Part shown: positions 27,310 to 36,349 of the stretch, piece by piece
Layout of the letters: each line of letters opens with the position of its first letter
Position numbering within the stretch: position 1 is the first letter of the stretch
NCBI RefSeq assembly: GCF_910588665.1
Contig: NZ_CAJUPR010000010.1
Span: 1-64,000 of the forward strand
Direction: 5' to 3'
DNA length: 64,000 nucleotides
Source: an uncultured Brachyspira sp.
GTDB lineage: Bacteria > Spirochaetota > Brachyspiria > Brachyspirales > Brachyspiraceae
Notes under the pieces: generated by a model
The model's input: only the letters and a program-made list of their open reading frames with translations
Database searches by the model: none
Told to the model about the DNA's origin: nothing
Program-made: the position numbers and the translations under genes

Positions 27310-29065
27310 GAGTTATACTCCTTTCAGCAAATATTGATTCCATCTCAGCTGTGTATTTTTTATGGTCATCAGACTGATATACAGAATAGTTCATCTGCTT
27401 AAATGCGTTAATAAGTCTTTTAAAATAGGTACCTACTTCGCTGTAGTCTTCAAATCTGTAATCAGCATCTACAACTTTCATAACTTGATTTAATAATTCT
27501 TTTTGTCTTTCTATAGGACAGTTTTTATCTACTTTATCAAAAGCGTCCTGCTGCAATATAACAAAGTCTATTAACTCAGCTTTCCATAAACGCTGATGGT
27601 ATTCAAGAGGCACTGCATCATCACCGAGAATACTTATTTGGTCATTGGCTTCCTGTCCTCTTCTGGCTATATCCTTAGCTTTTATAACCTTTTCAGACCA
27701 ACCCTTTTCTATATTAGTATCTGAGAATTCTATAAATTCAGGATATTCAATATATTTAGAATAGGAATCAAGCGGATCAACTGCAGGATATCTTTTACTG
27801 TCTGCGCGTTTCTGAGATAAAGCATAGAAGCATCTTGCAGCTTTACGGGTAGATTCTGTTACAGGCTCTTTTAAGTTTCCGCCTGCAGGAGATACCGTAC
27901 CTATAAATGTAATAGAACCTGTTTCTCCGTTATTTAAGTACACAAAACCTGCTCTTGCATAGAAACTGGATATAATTGCAGGCAAGTCAATAGGGAATGC
28001 ATCTGGTCCCGGCAATTCTTCAAGTCTGTTTGACATCTCTCTTAAAGCCTGAGCCCAGCGAGATGTAGAATCGGCAAGAAGAAGAACTTTAAGCCCCATA
28101 GATCTGTAATATTCTGCTATAGTCATACCAACATATACTGAAGCTTCACGGGCTGCAACAGGCATATTTGAAGTGTTGCATATAATAGTAGTTCTTTCCA
28201 TTAAACTTCTGCCTGTTCTAGGATCCACAAGTTCAGGGAATTCCGTAAATATTTCAACTACCTCATTAGCCCTTTCTCCGCATGCCGTCATTATAATTAA
28301 GTCAGCATTTGCATTAGTAGCCAAAGCATGCTGCAATACTGTTTTTCCAGCTCCGAAAGGTCCTGGAATAAATCCCGTACCGCCTTCTGTAATAGGGTTG
28401 AAAGTATCTATAGTTCTTACGCCTGTTTCCAGCAATTTAAATGGTCTCGGCTTTTCTTTATATGATTTAATAGTAAGCTTTACAGGCCATCTCTGTATCA
28501 TAGTTACTTCTGTTTTTTCACCGTTAGGCGATTTTATAACAGCAATTGTGTCGCTTAATCCGTAAGTGCCTGAAGATACCACACTTTCAATAATGCCTTT
28601 ACCTTCAAATTTAAAAGGAACCATTATTTTATGGTCAATCCAGCCTTCTTTTACTGCACCTATCCAATCTCCAGCCTGTACTTCATCTCCCTGCTTAGCT
28701 ATCGGAGTAAAGTCATATTTAGATTCTTTATCTTCAGAAAGATTATTATATTTGCCTCTTTCTAAGAATACGCCTTGCAATTTATCAAGGTCGTTTTGAA
28801 GTCCGTCAAAGTTTTTACCCAAAAGTCCGGGCCCTAATTCAATTTCCAGCATTGAACCAGTAAACTCTACGGCATCACCTAATTTTACACCCCTAGTAGA
28901 TTCAAATACCTGAGCACTAGCACTAGCACCTGATATTTTAATAACCTCAGCCATAAGTTTCGCATTGCCGCAAGATACATAGCATATCTCGTTTTGCGAA
29001 ACAGGACCGTCTACCTCTATTGAAATTAGGTTTGATATAATAGCAGTTACATTACCTTTAGTCAT
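27302..29065 (-). CDS. atpA: V-type ATP synthase catalytic subunit A
   Basis: Subunit A binds and hydrolyses (or makes) ATP. The 587-residue product has the P-loop GPFGAGKTVLQHALA near residue 235, GERANEVVEIFTEFPEL after it, and the catalytic-site segment LLADSTSRWAQALREMSNRL. It also has the roughly 90-residue non-homologous insert before the P-loop that distinguishes V-type A from F-type beta subunits. TAGGAG precedes the ATG. It lies 28 bases after the uncharacterised operon gene. No intein is present. The identification is secure. Confidence 0.97.
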   Translation of the reverse strand: MTKGNVTAIISNLISIEVDGPVSQNEICYVSCGNAKLMAEVIKISGASASAQVFESTRGVKLGDAVEFTGSMLEIELGPGLLGKNFDGLQNDLDKLQGVFLERGKYNNLSEDKESKYDFTPIAKQGDEVQAGDWIGAVKEGWIDHKIMVPFKFEGKGIIESVVSSGTYGLSDTIAVIKSPNGEKTEVTMIQRWPVKLTIKSYKEKPRPFKLLETGVRTIDTFNPITEGGTGFIPGPFGAGKTVLQHALATNANADLIIMTACGERANEVVEIFTEFPELVDPRTGRSLMERTTIICNTSNMPVAAREASVYVGMTIAEYYRSMGLKVLLLADSTSRWAQALREMSNRLEELPGPDAFPIDLPAIISSFYARAGFVYLNNGETGSITFIGTVSPAGGNLKEPVTESTRKAARCFYALSQKRADSKRYPAVDPLDSYSKYIEYPEFIEFSDTNIEKGWSEKVIKAKDIARRGQEANDQISILGDDAVPLEYHQRLWKAELIDFVILQQDAFDKVDKNCPIERQKELLNQVMKVVDADYRFEDYSEVGTYFKRLINAFKQMNYSVYQSDDHKKYTAEMESIFAERSITHA

Positions 29066-29093
29066 TTCAATCTCCTAATTAATTATACATACA

Positions 29094-29936
29094 TTACATA
29101 GCAGACGCTTTTGTTTTTAAAGCACCTATAAGCGTCTCCAAATGCTTCTTACCTTTCTCTTCATTTCTTCCGTTTATACTAACAGCATAACTAAGATTTA
29201 TATAGTAAGCAAAAACATTATCCGTCGTGAAAGATTTAATAGATGTTATTCTATCCAAAAACTCTTTTACTAAAAGATATTCTATATTTTCCATATTATA
29301 CGGATCCGCCTTATCTGATGAATTGAATGTTTCTATAATAGTATTGATATATGGCATCTCTCTGCCTACTCCGAAATCAGATGCTGTTGATTTTGTCAAT
29401 GCAGATATCAAAGAATAATCGCCTATAAGCTCTTTTGATATCAATTCGCTTGAAAAACCTAAGGCTCTTCCATTTAAAGCGGCTAAAACATTCTTTAAAT
29501 TACGCATGAATAAGGAATAATTTTTAATAAAATAATTTCCGCTTTCTATCATCTCATCATAATATAAGCTTAAAAGTGTATTTTCTATATGTCTTGCATT
29601 TTCCCATTCCGTATTTTTATTATCCTCTAAAAATTTACTCATATATGAAGGCAGATTAGAAATATTATTATATTTCTGAATATCATCTCTTCCGAATATT
29701 GACGGTTCTAAATGCTCTATATAAGGAGTAAATAATCCTTTTTGTATGGCTATTGAACTTACCAGATTTCTATTATCATTCTGATATATAAGATAACGGA
29801 AATACTTAGCATCTTTACCGCTTAAACTGGATAATATGTTCTGAGCAATTTCATTAATATCATATTTAGCCTTAGAATCTGAAAGTTTTACTTCGGGAAG
29901 ACCTGAGATAAGATAATAATATGATCCCATAATCAC
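29094..29936 (-). CDS. Uncharacterised V-ATPase operon protein (DUF2764-like), in the place of subunit C
   Basis: This 280-residue protein lies between atpE and atpA, where other V-type operons carry subunit C (the collar linking rotor and ring). Its opening, YYYLISGLPEVKLSD, matches my recollection of the DUF2764 family found at the same place in Borrelia and Treponema operons. The body is helical, without membrane spans or metal motifs. Conserved position and helical make-up suggest it replaces the C/d collar subunit, but I cannot show homology from sequence alone. It starts 5 bases after atpE stops. Confidence 0.8.
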   Translation of the reverse strand: MIMGSYYYLISGLPEVKLSDSKAKYDINEIAQNILSSLSGKDAKYFRYLIYQNDNRNLVSSIAIQKGLFTPYIEHLEPSIFGRDDIQKYNNISNLPSYMSKFLEDNKNTEWENARHIENTLLSLYYDEMIESGNYFIKNYSLFMRNLKNVLAALNGRALGFSSELISKELIGDYSLISALTKSTASDFGVGREMPYINTIIETFNSSDKADPYNMENIEYLLVKEFLDRITSIKSFTTDNVFAYYINLSYAVSINGRNEEKGKKHLETLIGALKTKASAM

Positions 29937-29941
29937 CCCTC

Positions 29942-30556
29942 TTATTTACTGAAAATTACTTCTTCCGTTTTTGCTTTTATATAGTCGCTGAAAAACTCCA
30001 CGAAATCTTCATCTGTGAATTGTAATTGATAATTGCCGCCTTCAGGTACGATTTTAAATCCGTTTGACAATTTTTTATCAAAGCTGATAACGGCATTTTT
30101 TATTGCGCTTTTTATAGATCTTTCAAATGAAGCGTCTATATCGGATTTCTTAGATTCCGGAAAATATACAGTTACATCTGAATCGCCTGAGGAAATATCC
30201 CATTTCTTAACCACTTCAAGGATTAAATCTTTCAAAAAAGAAGTATCTGCAAATGCTTCTTTTAAGCTGTCTTCCAATACTTTAGCTGTTACCAATTCTT
30301 TTATTTTCTGCTTTAAAGCACTGATAGACTGCTCACCTGCCATACGGACATCAGTTATTGTATTTTTTCTAAGCTCTTCCGACTTTCTTTCTGCTTCTTT
30401 AATGATTTCTTCAGATTTTGCTTCAGCTTCTTTTAATATTCTGTCAGCTTCGCTTTTAGCATTTGAGATTATTTCATCAGCTTTTTTGTTAGATTTTTCA
30501 ACACCATCTTGATATATACGCTCAAGAAGGGAGTCTAATTTTTTCTCTTCAGCCAT
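29942..30556 (-). CDS. atpE: V-type ATP synthase subunit E
   Basis: Subunit E, with G, forms the peripheral stalk. The 204-residue product has a long Lys/Glu/Ala coiled coil (about residues 10-75, with A-x-x-E-A repeats) and a C-terminal globular domain that binds the head (VVKKWDISSGDSDVTVYFPE and later). It is the first gene of the seven-gene operon; AAGGAG lies 7 bases before the ATG. No separate G/H or F subunit gene is in the operon. The identification is good, based on architecture and position. Confidence 0.9.
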   Translation of the reverse strand: MAEEKKLDSLLERIYQDGVEKSNKKADEIISNAKSEADRILKEAEAKSEEIIKEAERKSEELRKNTITDVRMAGEQSISALKQKIKELVTAKVLEDSLKEAFADTSFLKDLILEVVKKWDISSGDSDVTVYFPESKKSDIDASFERSIKSAIKNAVISFDKKLSNGFKIVPEGGNYQLQFTDEDFVEFFSDYIKAKTEEVIFSK

Positions 30557-30770
30557 AATAACTCCTTAACTTTTTATAAAATTGATTTACAGAAATTGTA
30601 AAAATTTTCTCCGCACACTACTATAATATAACATTATCAAATTTTTTAAAAAAATCAAGCAAAATACATAAAATATAATTAGTTATATTATTTTTTTACT
30701 AATTTTTTAATATTTTATCATATCATATTATGTTTATGCCTTGATTTTTAATAAAAAATATACTATTCTT

Positions 30771-30791
30771 AATTTAAGAAGAAGTTAAATT
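30771..30791. promoter_or_regulatory. Operator-like inverted repeat upstream of the acyl-CoA cluster
   Basis: AATTTAA (30771-30777) and TTAAATT (30785-30791) form a perfect 7-base inverted repeat with a 7-base centre. It sits just after a weak promoter candidate (TTGATT 30741-30746, 17-base spacer, TATTCT 30764-30769) and 21 bases before the first start codon. It is AT-only, so chance is possible. Confidence 0.3.
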
Positions 30792-30811
30792 ATTTTAAGG
30801 AAAGCAGCAAT

Positions 30812-32362
30812 ATGAAATTTATTAAAGCAAATCAAGTTAGCGGGCTTATTAACAGCAACTCTTTTATAGGACTATGCGGGTTTGTAGGCATCGGATCTGC
30901 TGAAGAAATTCTATCTCAGATTGAGAAATCATTTTTAGAAAAAGGACAGCCTAATAATTTAAGCGTCATTTTTGCAGCAGGAATCGGAGACGGCAAAGGA
31001 AGAGGCGCAGGACATTTAGGGCATAAAGGACTTGTAAAAAGAGTTATAGCAGGACACTGGGGATTAGCTCCAAAACTCGGCGAATTAGCCAATAATAATG
31101 AAATTGAAGCATATAATCTTCCTCAGGGAGTTATTTCTCAAATGTTCAGAGAAATGGCAGCAGGAAAACCCGGAATACTTTCGCATGTAGGACTTGGAAC
31201 TTTTGTTGATCCTGAACTTCAGGGAGGAAAACTTAACAGTGCAACAACTGAAGATATTGTTGAAAGATGTAAGTTTAGAGGACAGGATTTATTATTCTTC
31301 CATGCTCCGAAACTGGATTATGCCGTATTAAGAGGTACTTCAGCGGATGAAGACGGAAATATCTCTTTTGAAGAAGAAGCTCTTACGCTTGAAGCTTTAT
31401 CTGTAGCTACTGCCGTTAAAAATAATGGAGGAAAAGTTTTTGTACAAGTTAAAAGAAAAGTAAGAAGAGGAAGTATACCTCCGAAAGAAGTAAAAATTCC
31501 AGGAATTTTAGTAGATTATGTAGTTATAGCTGAAACTCCTGAAAATCATATGCAGACATTCGGAGAATACTATAATGAAGGATATGTTAAAAATCACTTT
31601 ATTGTAGAAGGAAGCCTTAAAGAAGTAAAACTTGATGAAAGAAAAATCATTTCAAGAAGATGTGCAATGCTTTTGGATAAGAGCAAAAAAATACTTAACT
31701 ACGGCATAGGAATGCCTGAAGTTATAGCAATGGTAATAAATGAAGAAGGTCAGGAGCAATACTTTACGCCTACAGTTGAGCCCGGAGCAATCGGGGGGAC
31801 TCCTATGGGCGGACTCAGTTTCGGAGCGACATATAATGCAACTGCAATAGTTGATCAGCCATATCAATTCGACTTCTATGACGGAGGAGGATTAGATATG
31901 GCATTTTTAGGACTTGCGCAATGCGATCAATACGGAAATATCAATGTTTCTAAATTCGGACCTAAGATCGCAGGCTGCGGAGGATTTATTAATATAACTC
32001 AGAATGCAAAAGAAGTTGTATTTTTAGGAACTTTTACAACAGGCGGATTAAAAATAGGTGTTGAAAACGGAGAACTTAGAATTCTTCAGGAAGGAAAAGT
32101 TAAGAAATTTGTTAAAAATGTAGAACAAATTACATTCAGCGGCAAGACAGCTAATGAAAACAATAAAAAAGTTACTTATGTAACTGAAAGAGCCGTTTTT
32201 GAGCTTGCTAAAGAAGGATTAAAACTTGTAGAAATAGCCCCGGGGGCGGATCTTCAAAAAGATATATTAGATCAAATGGAGTTTAAGCCTATTGTATCTG
32301 ATGAATTGAAATTGATGAAATCAAAAATCTTTATTGATGAAAAAATGGGTTTGGTATTTTAA
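30812..32362 (+). CDS. Family I CoA-transferase (acetate/propionate/3-oxoacid CoA-transferase type)
   Basis: This enzyme moves CoA between carboxylic acids. The 516-residue protein is a fused alpha-beta form, like E. coli YdiF and propionate CoA-transferase. The N-terminal half has GFVGIGSAEEILSQIE and the glycine-rich GIGDGKGRGAGHLGHKG. The C-terminal half has the catalytic glutamate Glu323 in VEPGAIGGTPMGG, which forms the covalent glutamyl-CoA intermediate, followed by the FDFYDGGGLDMAFLG segment. AAGGAAAG precedes the ATG. It is the first gene of a six-gene cluster with a permease, a MaoC hydratase, an acyl-CoA dehydrogenase and EtfBA. Its substrate is probably a C4 acid, but acetate, propionate or lactate cannot be excluded. 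Confidence 0.9.
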   Translation: MKFIKANQVSGLINSNSFIGLCGFVGIGSAEEILSQIEKSFLEKGQPNNLSVIFAAGIGDGKGRGAGHLGHKGLVKRVIAGHWGLAPKLGELANNNEIEAYNLPQGVISQMFREMAAGKPGILSHVGLGTFVDPELQGGKLNSATTEDIVERCKFRGQDLLFFHAPKLDYAVLRGTSADEDGNISFEEEALTLEALSVATAVKNNGGKVFVQVKRKVRRGSIPPKEVKIPGILVDYVVIAETPENHMQTFGEYYNEGYVKNHFIVEGSLKEVKLDERKIISRRCAMLLDKSKKILNYGIGMPEVIAMVINEEGQEQYFTPTVEPGAIGGTPMGGLSFGATYNATAIVDQPYQFDFYDGGGLDMAFLGLAQCDQYGNINVSKFGPKIAGCGGFINITQNAKEVVFLGTFTTGGLKIGVENGELRILQEGKVKKFVKNVEQITFSGKTANENNKKVTYVTERAVFELAKEGLKLVEIAPGADLQKDILDQMEFKPIVSDELKLMKSKIFIDEKMGLVF

Positions 32363-32390
32363 TTAAAAAATAATAAAGGGGTTTTTTTAT

Positions 32391-33782
32391 ATGGTTTTTG
32401 GAACAATTGGTATTATATTATCATTGGCACTTTTAATGTATCTGGCATACAGAGGATTTTCGGTTTTAATTATATCTCCTATCCTTGCATGCTTGGCAGC
32501 AATATTGAGCGGAATTGACACAGGAAGCGTTCATATTTTAGCTACATATACGGAAACATTTATGAGCAGTTTAGCAGGATATGTAAGAAATTATTTTCCT
32601 ATTTTCCTACTCGGAGCTATATTCGGCAAGGTAATGGATGATACAGGTTCGGCAAAAAGTATTTCATATTTTATCTGCGAAAAATTCGGTAAAGATAAAG
32701 CTATACTTGCTATAGTTCTTGCCTGCGCTGTACTTACTTACGGCGGAATATCTTTATTTGTTGTAGCTTTTGCTATTTATCCTGTTGCAGCGGCTTTATT
32801 CAGAGAAAGCGGAATACCTAAAAGATTCATTCCCGGAGCAATTGCTTGCGGAGCTTTCACTTTCACAATGACAGCTTTGCCTGGAACGCCTCAAATTCAA
32901 AATGCTATACCAATGCAGTATTTCGGAACAGATGCTTATGCGGCTCCTGTTCTTGGAATTATAGGGGCTATACTTATGGGAACAGGTGGTGTAGTATGGC
33001 TTCAGAGAAGAGTAAAAGCAGCTATGGCTAAAGGCGAGGGATACGGAATTCATAATAATGAACCACAGGTATCAGAAGAAAATTTAGTAAAACTGCCTCC
33101 GTTCGGAATTGCAATTCTTCCTATTCTTTTAGTTTTAATTGTAGGACTTATTACTTCTAAATTTATATTCCCTAAATTAGATCTTTCTTACCTTACAAAT
33201 TACGGAACAACAGCTACAAAAGTTGTAGGAAACTGGAGCTTAATTATTTCATTAATAGTTTCTATAGTGGTTGCAATTCTTCTTAACTTAAAGAGAATGG
33301 AAAGCGTTACTAAAACTCTTACCAACGGAGTATCAGGAAGCTTCCTTGCTGTAATGAATACAGCATCTGAAGTAGGATACGGAAATGTTATTGCTTCAAT
33401 GGCGGCATTTGCTGTTGTTAAAGGAGCTTTACTTGGAATTTCTTCAAACCCTCTTGTTTCTGAGGCAATCTCTGTTTCTGCCCTTGCGGGTGTTACAGGT
33501 TCTGCATCAGGAGGATTAAGTATAGCCCTTGAAGCACTTAGTCAGACATATTTAAAAGATGCTTTAGCTAATAATATAAATCCTCAGGTTCTTCACAGAA
33601 TAGCTTCCATGGCCTGCGGAGGGCTGGACACAATGCCTCATAACGGCGCCGTAATAACAGTTCTTGCCGTTACAGGAATGACCCACAGGGAATCATATGG
33701 GGACATTGCAATGTGTACCGCCGTAATTCCTGTTATAACAGTTGCAATTTGTATTGTGCTTGCTAGTTTTGGCGTATGCTGA
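32391..33782 (+). CDS. GntP-family permease, probably for a short-chain hydroxy or keto acid
   Basis: GntP-family proteins are proton symporters for gluconate and related short organic acids, including 3-hydroxybutyrate in some bacteria. The 463-residue protein has about twelve hydrophobic segments. The family signature near the C-terminus reads RIASMACGGLDTMPHNGAVI. An internal YGGISLFVVAFAIYPVAAAL segment and AGVTGSASGGLSIALEAL are also typical. It starts 28 bases after the CoA-transferase gene with AAGGGG before the ATG. The context, a CoA-transferase upstream and beta-oxidation-type enzymes downstream, points to import of the acid that is then activated. The family call is secure; the substrate is inferred. 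Confidence 0.88.
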   Translation: MVFGTIGIILSLALLMYLAYRGFSVLIISPILACLAAILSGIDTGSVHILATYTETFMSSLAGYVRNYFPIFLLGAIFGKVMDDTGSAKSISYFICEKFGKDKAILAIVLACAVLTYGGISLFVVAFAIYPVAAALFRESGIPKRFIPGAIACGAFTFTMTALPGTPQIQNAIPMQYFGTDAYAAPVLGIIGAILMGTGGVVWLQRRVKAAMAKGEGYGIHNNEPQVSEENLVKLPPFGIAILPILLVLIVGLITSKFIFPKLDLSYLTNYGTTATKVVGNWSLIISLIVSIVVAILLNLKRMESVTKTLTNGVSGSFLAVMNTASEVGYGNVIASMAAFAVVKGALLGISSNPLVSEAISVSALAGVTGSASGGLSIALEALSQTYLKDALANNINPQVLHRIASMACGGLDTMPHNGAVITVLAVTGMTHRESYGDIAMCTAVIPVITVAICIVLASFGVC

Positions 33783-33887
33783 TTTTATTATCATTAAAAA
33801 AATTAAATCATAACGGCAGAAATTAATTAATATAGAAAATATTTTTATTAAAATAAAATTTTCAAAAATAATTTAGGAGGAATAATT

Positions 33888-34292
33888 GTGAAATTTGAAG
33901 ATTTAAAAGTGGGAATGAAAGCTGAAGTTTCTAAAACTATAACTGAAACAGATGTAGTTTTATATGCTGGAATTACCCTTGATACGAATCCTGCTCATTT
34001 AAATGAAGTTCATGCACAGCAAACTGCATTCAAACATAGAATAGCTCATGGAATGCTTACCGCAGGACTTGTATCGGCAGTTTTAGGAACAAAACTTCCG
34101 GGAGAAGGAAGTATTTATATGGGACAGGAATTAAAATTTACAGCGCCTGTATATTTTGGAGATACAATCACAGCCTGCTGTGAAATTGTAGAACTTATAC
34201 CTGAAAAAAACAGAGTAATTCTTTCTACTACTTGTACAAACCAAGATGGAAAAGCTGTTCTAACAGGAAAAGCAACTATAATGAAAAAATAA
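33888..34292 (+). CDS. MaoC-type (R)-specific enoyl-CoA hydratase
   Basis: Hotdog-fold hydratases of this type interconvert (R)-3-hydroxyacyl-CoA and trans-2-enoyl-CoA. The 134-residue protein has the catalytic pair Asp32 and His37 in the motif LDTNPAHLNE, followed by RIAHGMLTAGLVSAVLG, both characteristic of PhaJ/MaoC proteins. Translation begins at GTG 33888 with a perfect AGGAGG 7 bases upstream. This gene stands where most butyrate operons carry an (S)-specific crotonase. It is 105 bases after the permease and 53 bases before the dehydrogenase. The specificity for R-isomers follows from the family. Chain length is not known. Confidence 0.9.
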   Translation: MKFEDLKVGMKAEVSKTITETDVVLYAGITLDTNPAHLNEVHAQQTAFKHRIAHGMLTAGLVSAVLGTKLPGEGSIYMGQELKFTAPVYFGDTITACCEIVELIPEKNRVILSTTCTNQDGKAVLTGKATIMKK

Positions 34293-34345
34293 AATAATTA
34301 AAAATAAAAAAAATTGATTTAAAGATTATCATCAGGAGGACCAGA

Positions 34346-35491
34346 ATGGAATTTAATTTACCTAAAACACATGAGCTTTTCAGACAAATGATTAAAGAAT
34401 TTGCTGAAAAAGAGGTAAAACCTTTAGCAACAGAACTTGACGAGGAAGAAAGATTTCCTGTTGAAACTGTTAAGAAAATGGCAGAAATCGGACTTATGGG
34501 CATACCTATTCCTAAAGAATACGGCGGAGCAGGCGGAGACAATTTAATGTATGCTATGGCTGTTGAAGAATTATCAAGAGTTTGCGGTACTACAGGAGTT
34601 GTTCTTTCAGCACATACTTCTCTTGGAACTTGGCCTATACTGCAATTCGGTACAGATGCTCAAAAACAAAAATATGTTCCTAAACTTGCAAGCGGAGAAT
34701 GGATAGGAGCATTCGGACTTACAGAACCAAATGCAGGTACAGATGCAGCAGGACAGCAGACAGTAGCCGTATTAGATGAAGCTACTAATGAATGGGTAAT
34801 TAACGGTTCAAAAATATTCATAACAAATGCAGGATATGCGAATGTATATGTAATATTCGCAATGACAGACAAATCAAAAGGATTAAAAGGAATTTCATCA
34901 TTCATAATAGAAGCTGGAACTCCTGGATTTACAATCGGTAAAAAAGAGAAAAAATTAGGAATCAGAGGTTCTGCAACCTGCGAATTAATATTTGAAAATG
35001 CAAGAATACCAAAAGATAATCTGCTTGGAGAGGTAGGAAAAGGATTTAAAATTGCTATGATGACTCTTGACGGAGGAAGAATAGGAATAGCATCTCAGGC
35101 ATTAGGACTTGCACAAGGCGCTCTTGATGAGACAGTATCTTATGTTAAAGAAAGAAAGCAATTCGGAAGAGCAATAGCTAATTTCCAAAATACTCAATTC
35201 CAATTAGCTAACCTTGAAGTAAAAGTAGAAGCTGCAAGACTTTTGGTTTACAAAGCGGCATGGAGAGAAAGCAATCATCTTCCATATTCAGTAGATGCGG
35301 CAAGAGCAAAACTATTTGCATCAGAAACAGCAATGGAAGTAACAACTAAAGCAGTTCAGCTTCATGGCGGATACGGATATACAAGAGAATACCCTGTTGA
35401 AAGAATGATGAGAGATGCTAAGATAACAGAAATTTATGAAGGAACATCAGAAGTTCAAAGAATGGTAATAGCAGGCAGTCTTTTGAAATAA
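34346..35491 (+). CDS. bcd: Short-chain acyl-CoA (butyryl-CoA) dehydrogenase
   Basis: This flavoprotein reduces crotonyl-CoA to butyryl-CoA with electrons from EtfAB, or runs in reverse. Its 381 residues are the normal length. It has the FAD and substrate segments AFGLTEPNAGTDAAGQQT and FITNAGYANVYVIFAMT. The C-terminal motif TEIYEGTSEVQRM contains the catalytic base Glu365 in the place used by short- and medium-chain enzymes. The helix QLHGGYGYTREYPVERMMRD is also present. AGGAGG lies upstream. It is followed directly by etfB and etfA, the usual partners in butyrate-forming anaerobes. The exact chain length is inferred from context. Confidence 0.92.
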   Translation: MEFNLPKTHELFRQMIKEFAEKEVKPLATELDEEERFPVETVKKMAEIGLMGIPIPKEYGGAGGDNLMYAMAVEELSRVCGTTGVVLSAHTSLGTWPILQFGTDAQKQKYVPKLASGEWIGAFGLTEPNAGTDAAGQQTVAVLDEATNEWVINGSKIFITNAGYANVYVIFAMTDKSKGLKGISSFIIEAGTPGFTIGKKEKKLGIRGSATCELIFENARIPKDNLLGEVGKGFKIAMMTLDGGRIGIASQALGLAQGALDETVSYVKERKQFGRAIANFQNTQFQLANLEVKVEAARLLVYKAAWRESNHLPYSVDAARAKLFASETAMEVTTKAVQLHGGYGYTREYPVERMMRDAKITEIYEGTSEVQRMVIAGSLLK

Positions 35492-35528
35492 GCCAATTAG
35501 CAAATAAAATATTTATGGAGGAATAGAA

Positions 35529-36314
35529 ATGAAAATAGTAGTTTGTATAAAACAGGTTCCAAATACAACAGAAATAAAACTAGATCCTGTAAAAGGTACA
35601 TTAATAAGAGATGGGGTTGTTAGTATAATGAATCCTGATGATAAAGGCGGATTAGAAGAAGCTCTGAAATTAAAAGATAAATTCGGAGCACATGTAACCG
35701 TAATAACAATGGGACCTCCTCAGGCAGAAGCTATATTAAGAGAAGCTTATGCAATGGGAGCAGACAGAGCAATTCTTTTAACAGATAGAAAATTTGGCGG
35801 CTCAGATACATTAGCAACTTCTAATGCATTAGCGCAGGCTTTAAGAAATATAGAAGCTGACCTTATTATTTCAGGAAGACAGGCAATAGACGGAGATACT
35901 GCTCAAGTTGGTCCTCAAATTGCAGAACATTTAGGATTACCTCAAATATCTTATGCAAAAGAAATAGAATATAACAAAGCAGATAATTCATTAACAGTAA
36001 AAAGACTTATAGAAGATGGATACTATTTACTAAATGTTCAATTGCCTGCTCTAGTAACAGTATTATCAGAAGCTAATACCTCAAGATACATGAGAGTAAA
36101 AGGGATAGTAGAAGCTTATGATAAAGAAATTGAAACATGGTCAGCAGAAACTATAAAAATAGACACAGCATTGATAGGACTTAGCGGATCTCCTACAAAA
36201 GTAAAAAAATCATTTACTAAAGGAGCTAAACAAGCAGGTAAAGTATTTGATGTGGATACAAAAGAAGCTGTTAATATCATAATTGAAAAATTAAAAGAAA
36301 AATTTGTTATTTAA
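35529..36314 (+). CDS. etfB: Electron transfer flavoprotein subunit beta
   Basis: EtfB binds the second flavin or AMP and passes electrons to or from the acyl-CoA dehydrogenase. The 261-residue product begins MKIVVCIKQVPNTTEIKLD and carries the signature SGRQAIDGDTAQVGPQIAEH near residues 120-139. As I recall, that form is associated with flavin-bifurcating EtfB proteins. It also has the C-terminal recognition loop RYMRVKGIVEAYDKEIE. ATGGAGG precedes the ATG. If Bcd-EtfAB bifurcates, NADH would reduce both crotonyl-CoA and ferredoxin; this is inference from motifs and context. Confidence 0.94.
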   Translation: MKIVVCIKQVPNTTEIKLDPVKGTLIRDGVVSIMNPDDKGGLEEALKLKDKFGAHVTVITMGPPQAEAILREAYAMGADRAILLTDRKFGGSDTLATSNALAQALRNIEADLIISGRQAIDGDTAQVGPQIAEHLGLPQISYAKEIEYNKADNSLTVKRLIEDGYYLLNVQLPALVTVLSEANTSRYMRVKGIVEAYDKEIETWSAETIKIDTALIGLSGSPTKVKKSFTKGAKQAGKVFDVDTKEAVNIIIEKLKEKFVI

Positions 36315-36349
36315 TTAACAAAGAACCTTAGAACGAAGGAGATAAAATA

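Noticed and set aside
28173..28799. Plus-strand open frames across atpA
   Set aside because: Shadows of a strongly conserved catalytic subunit gene.
30033..30512. 159-codon plus-strand frame across atpE
   Set aside because: Antisense shadow of the Lys/Glu coiled-coil region; Phe/Ser-rich translation without motifs.
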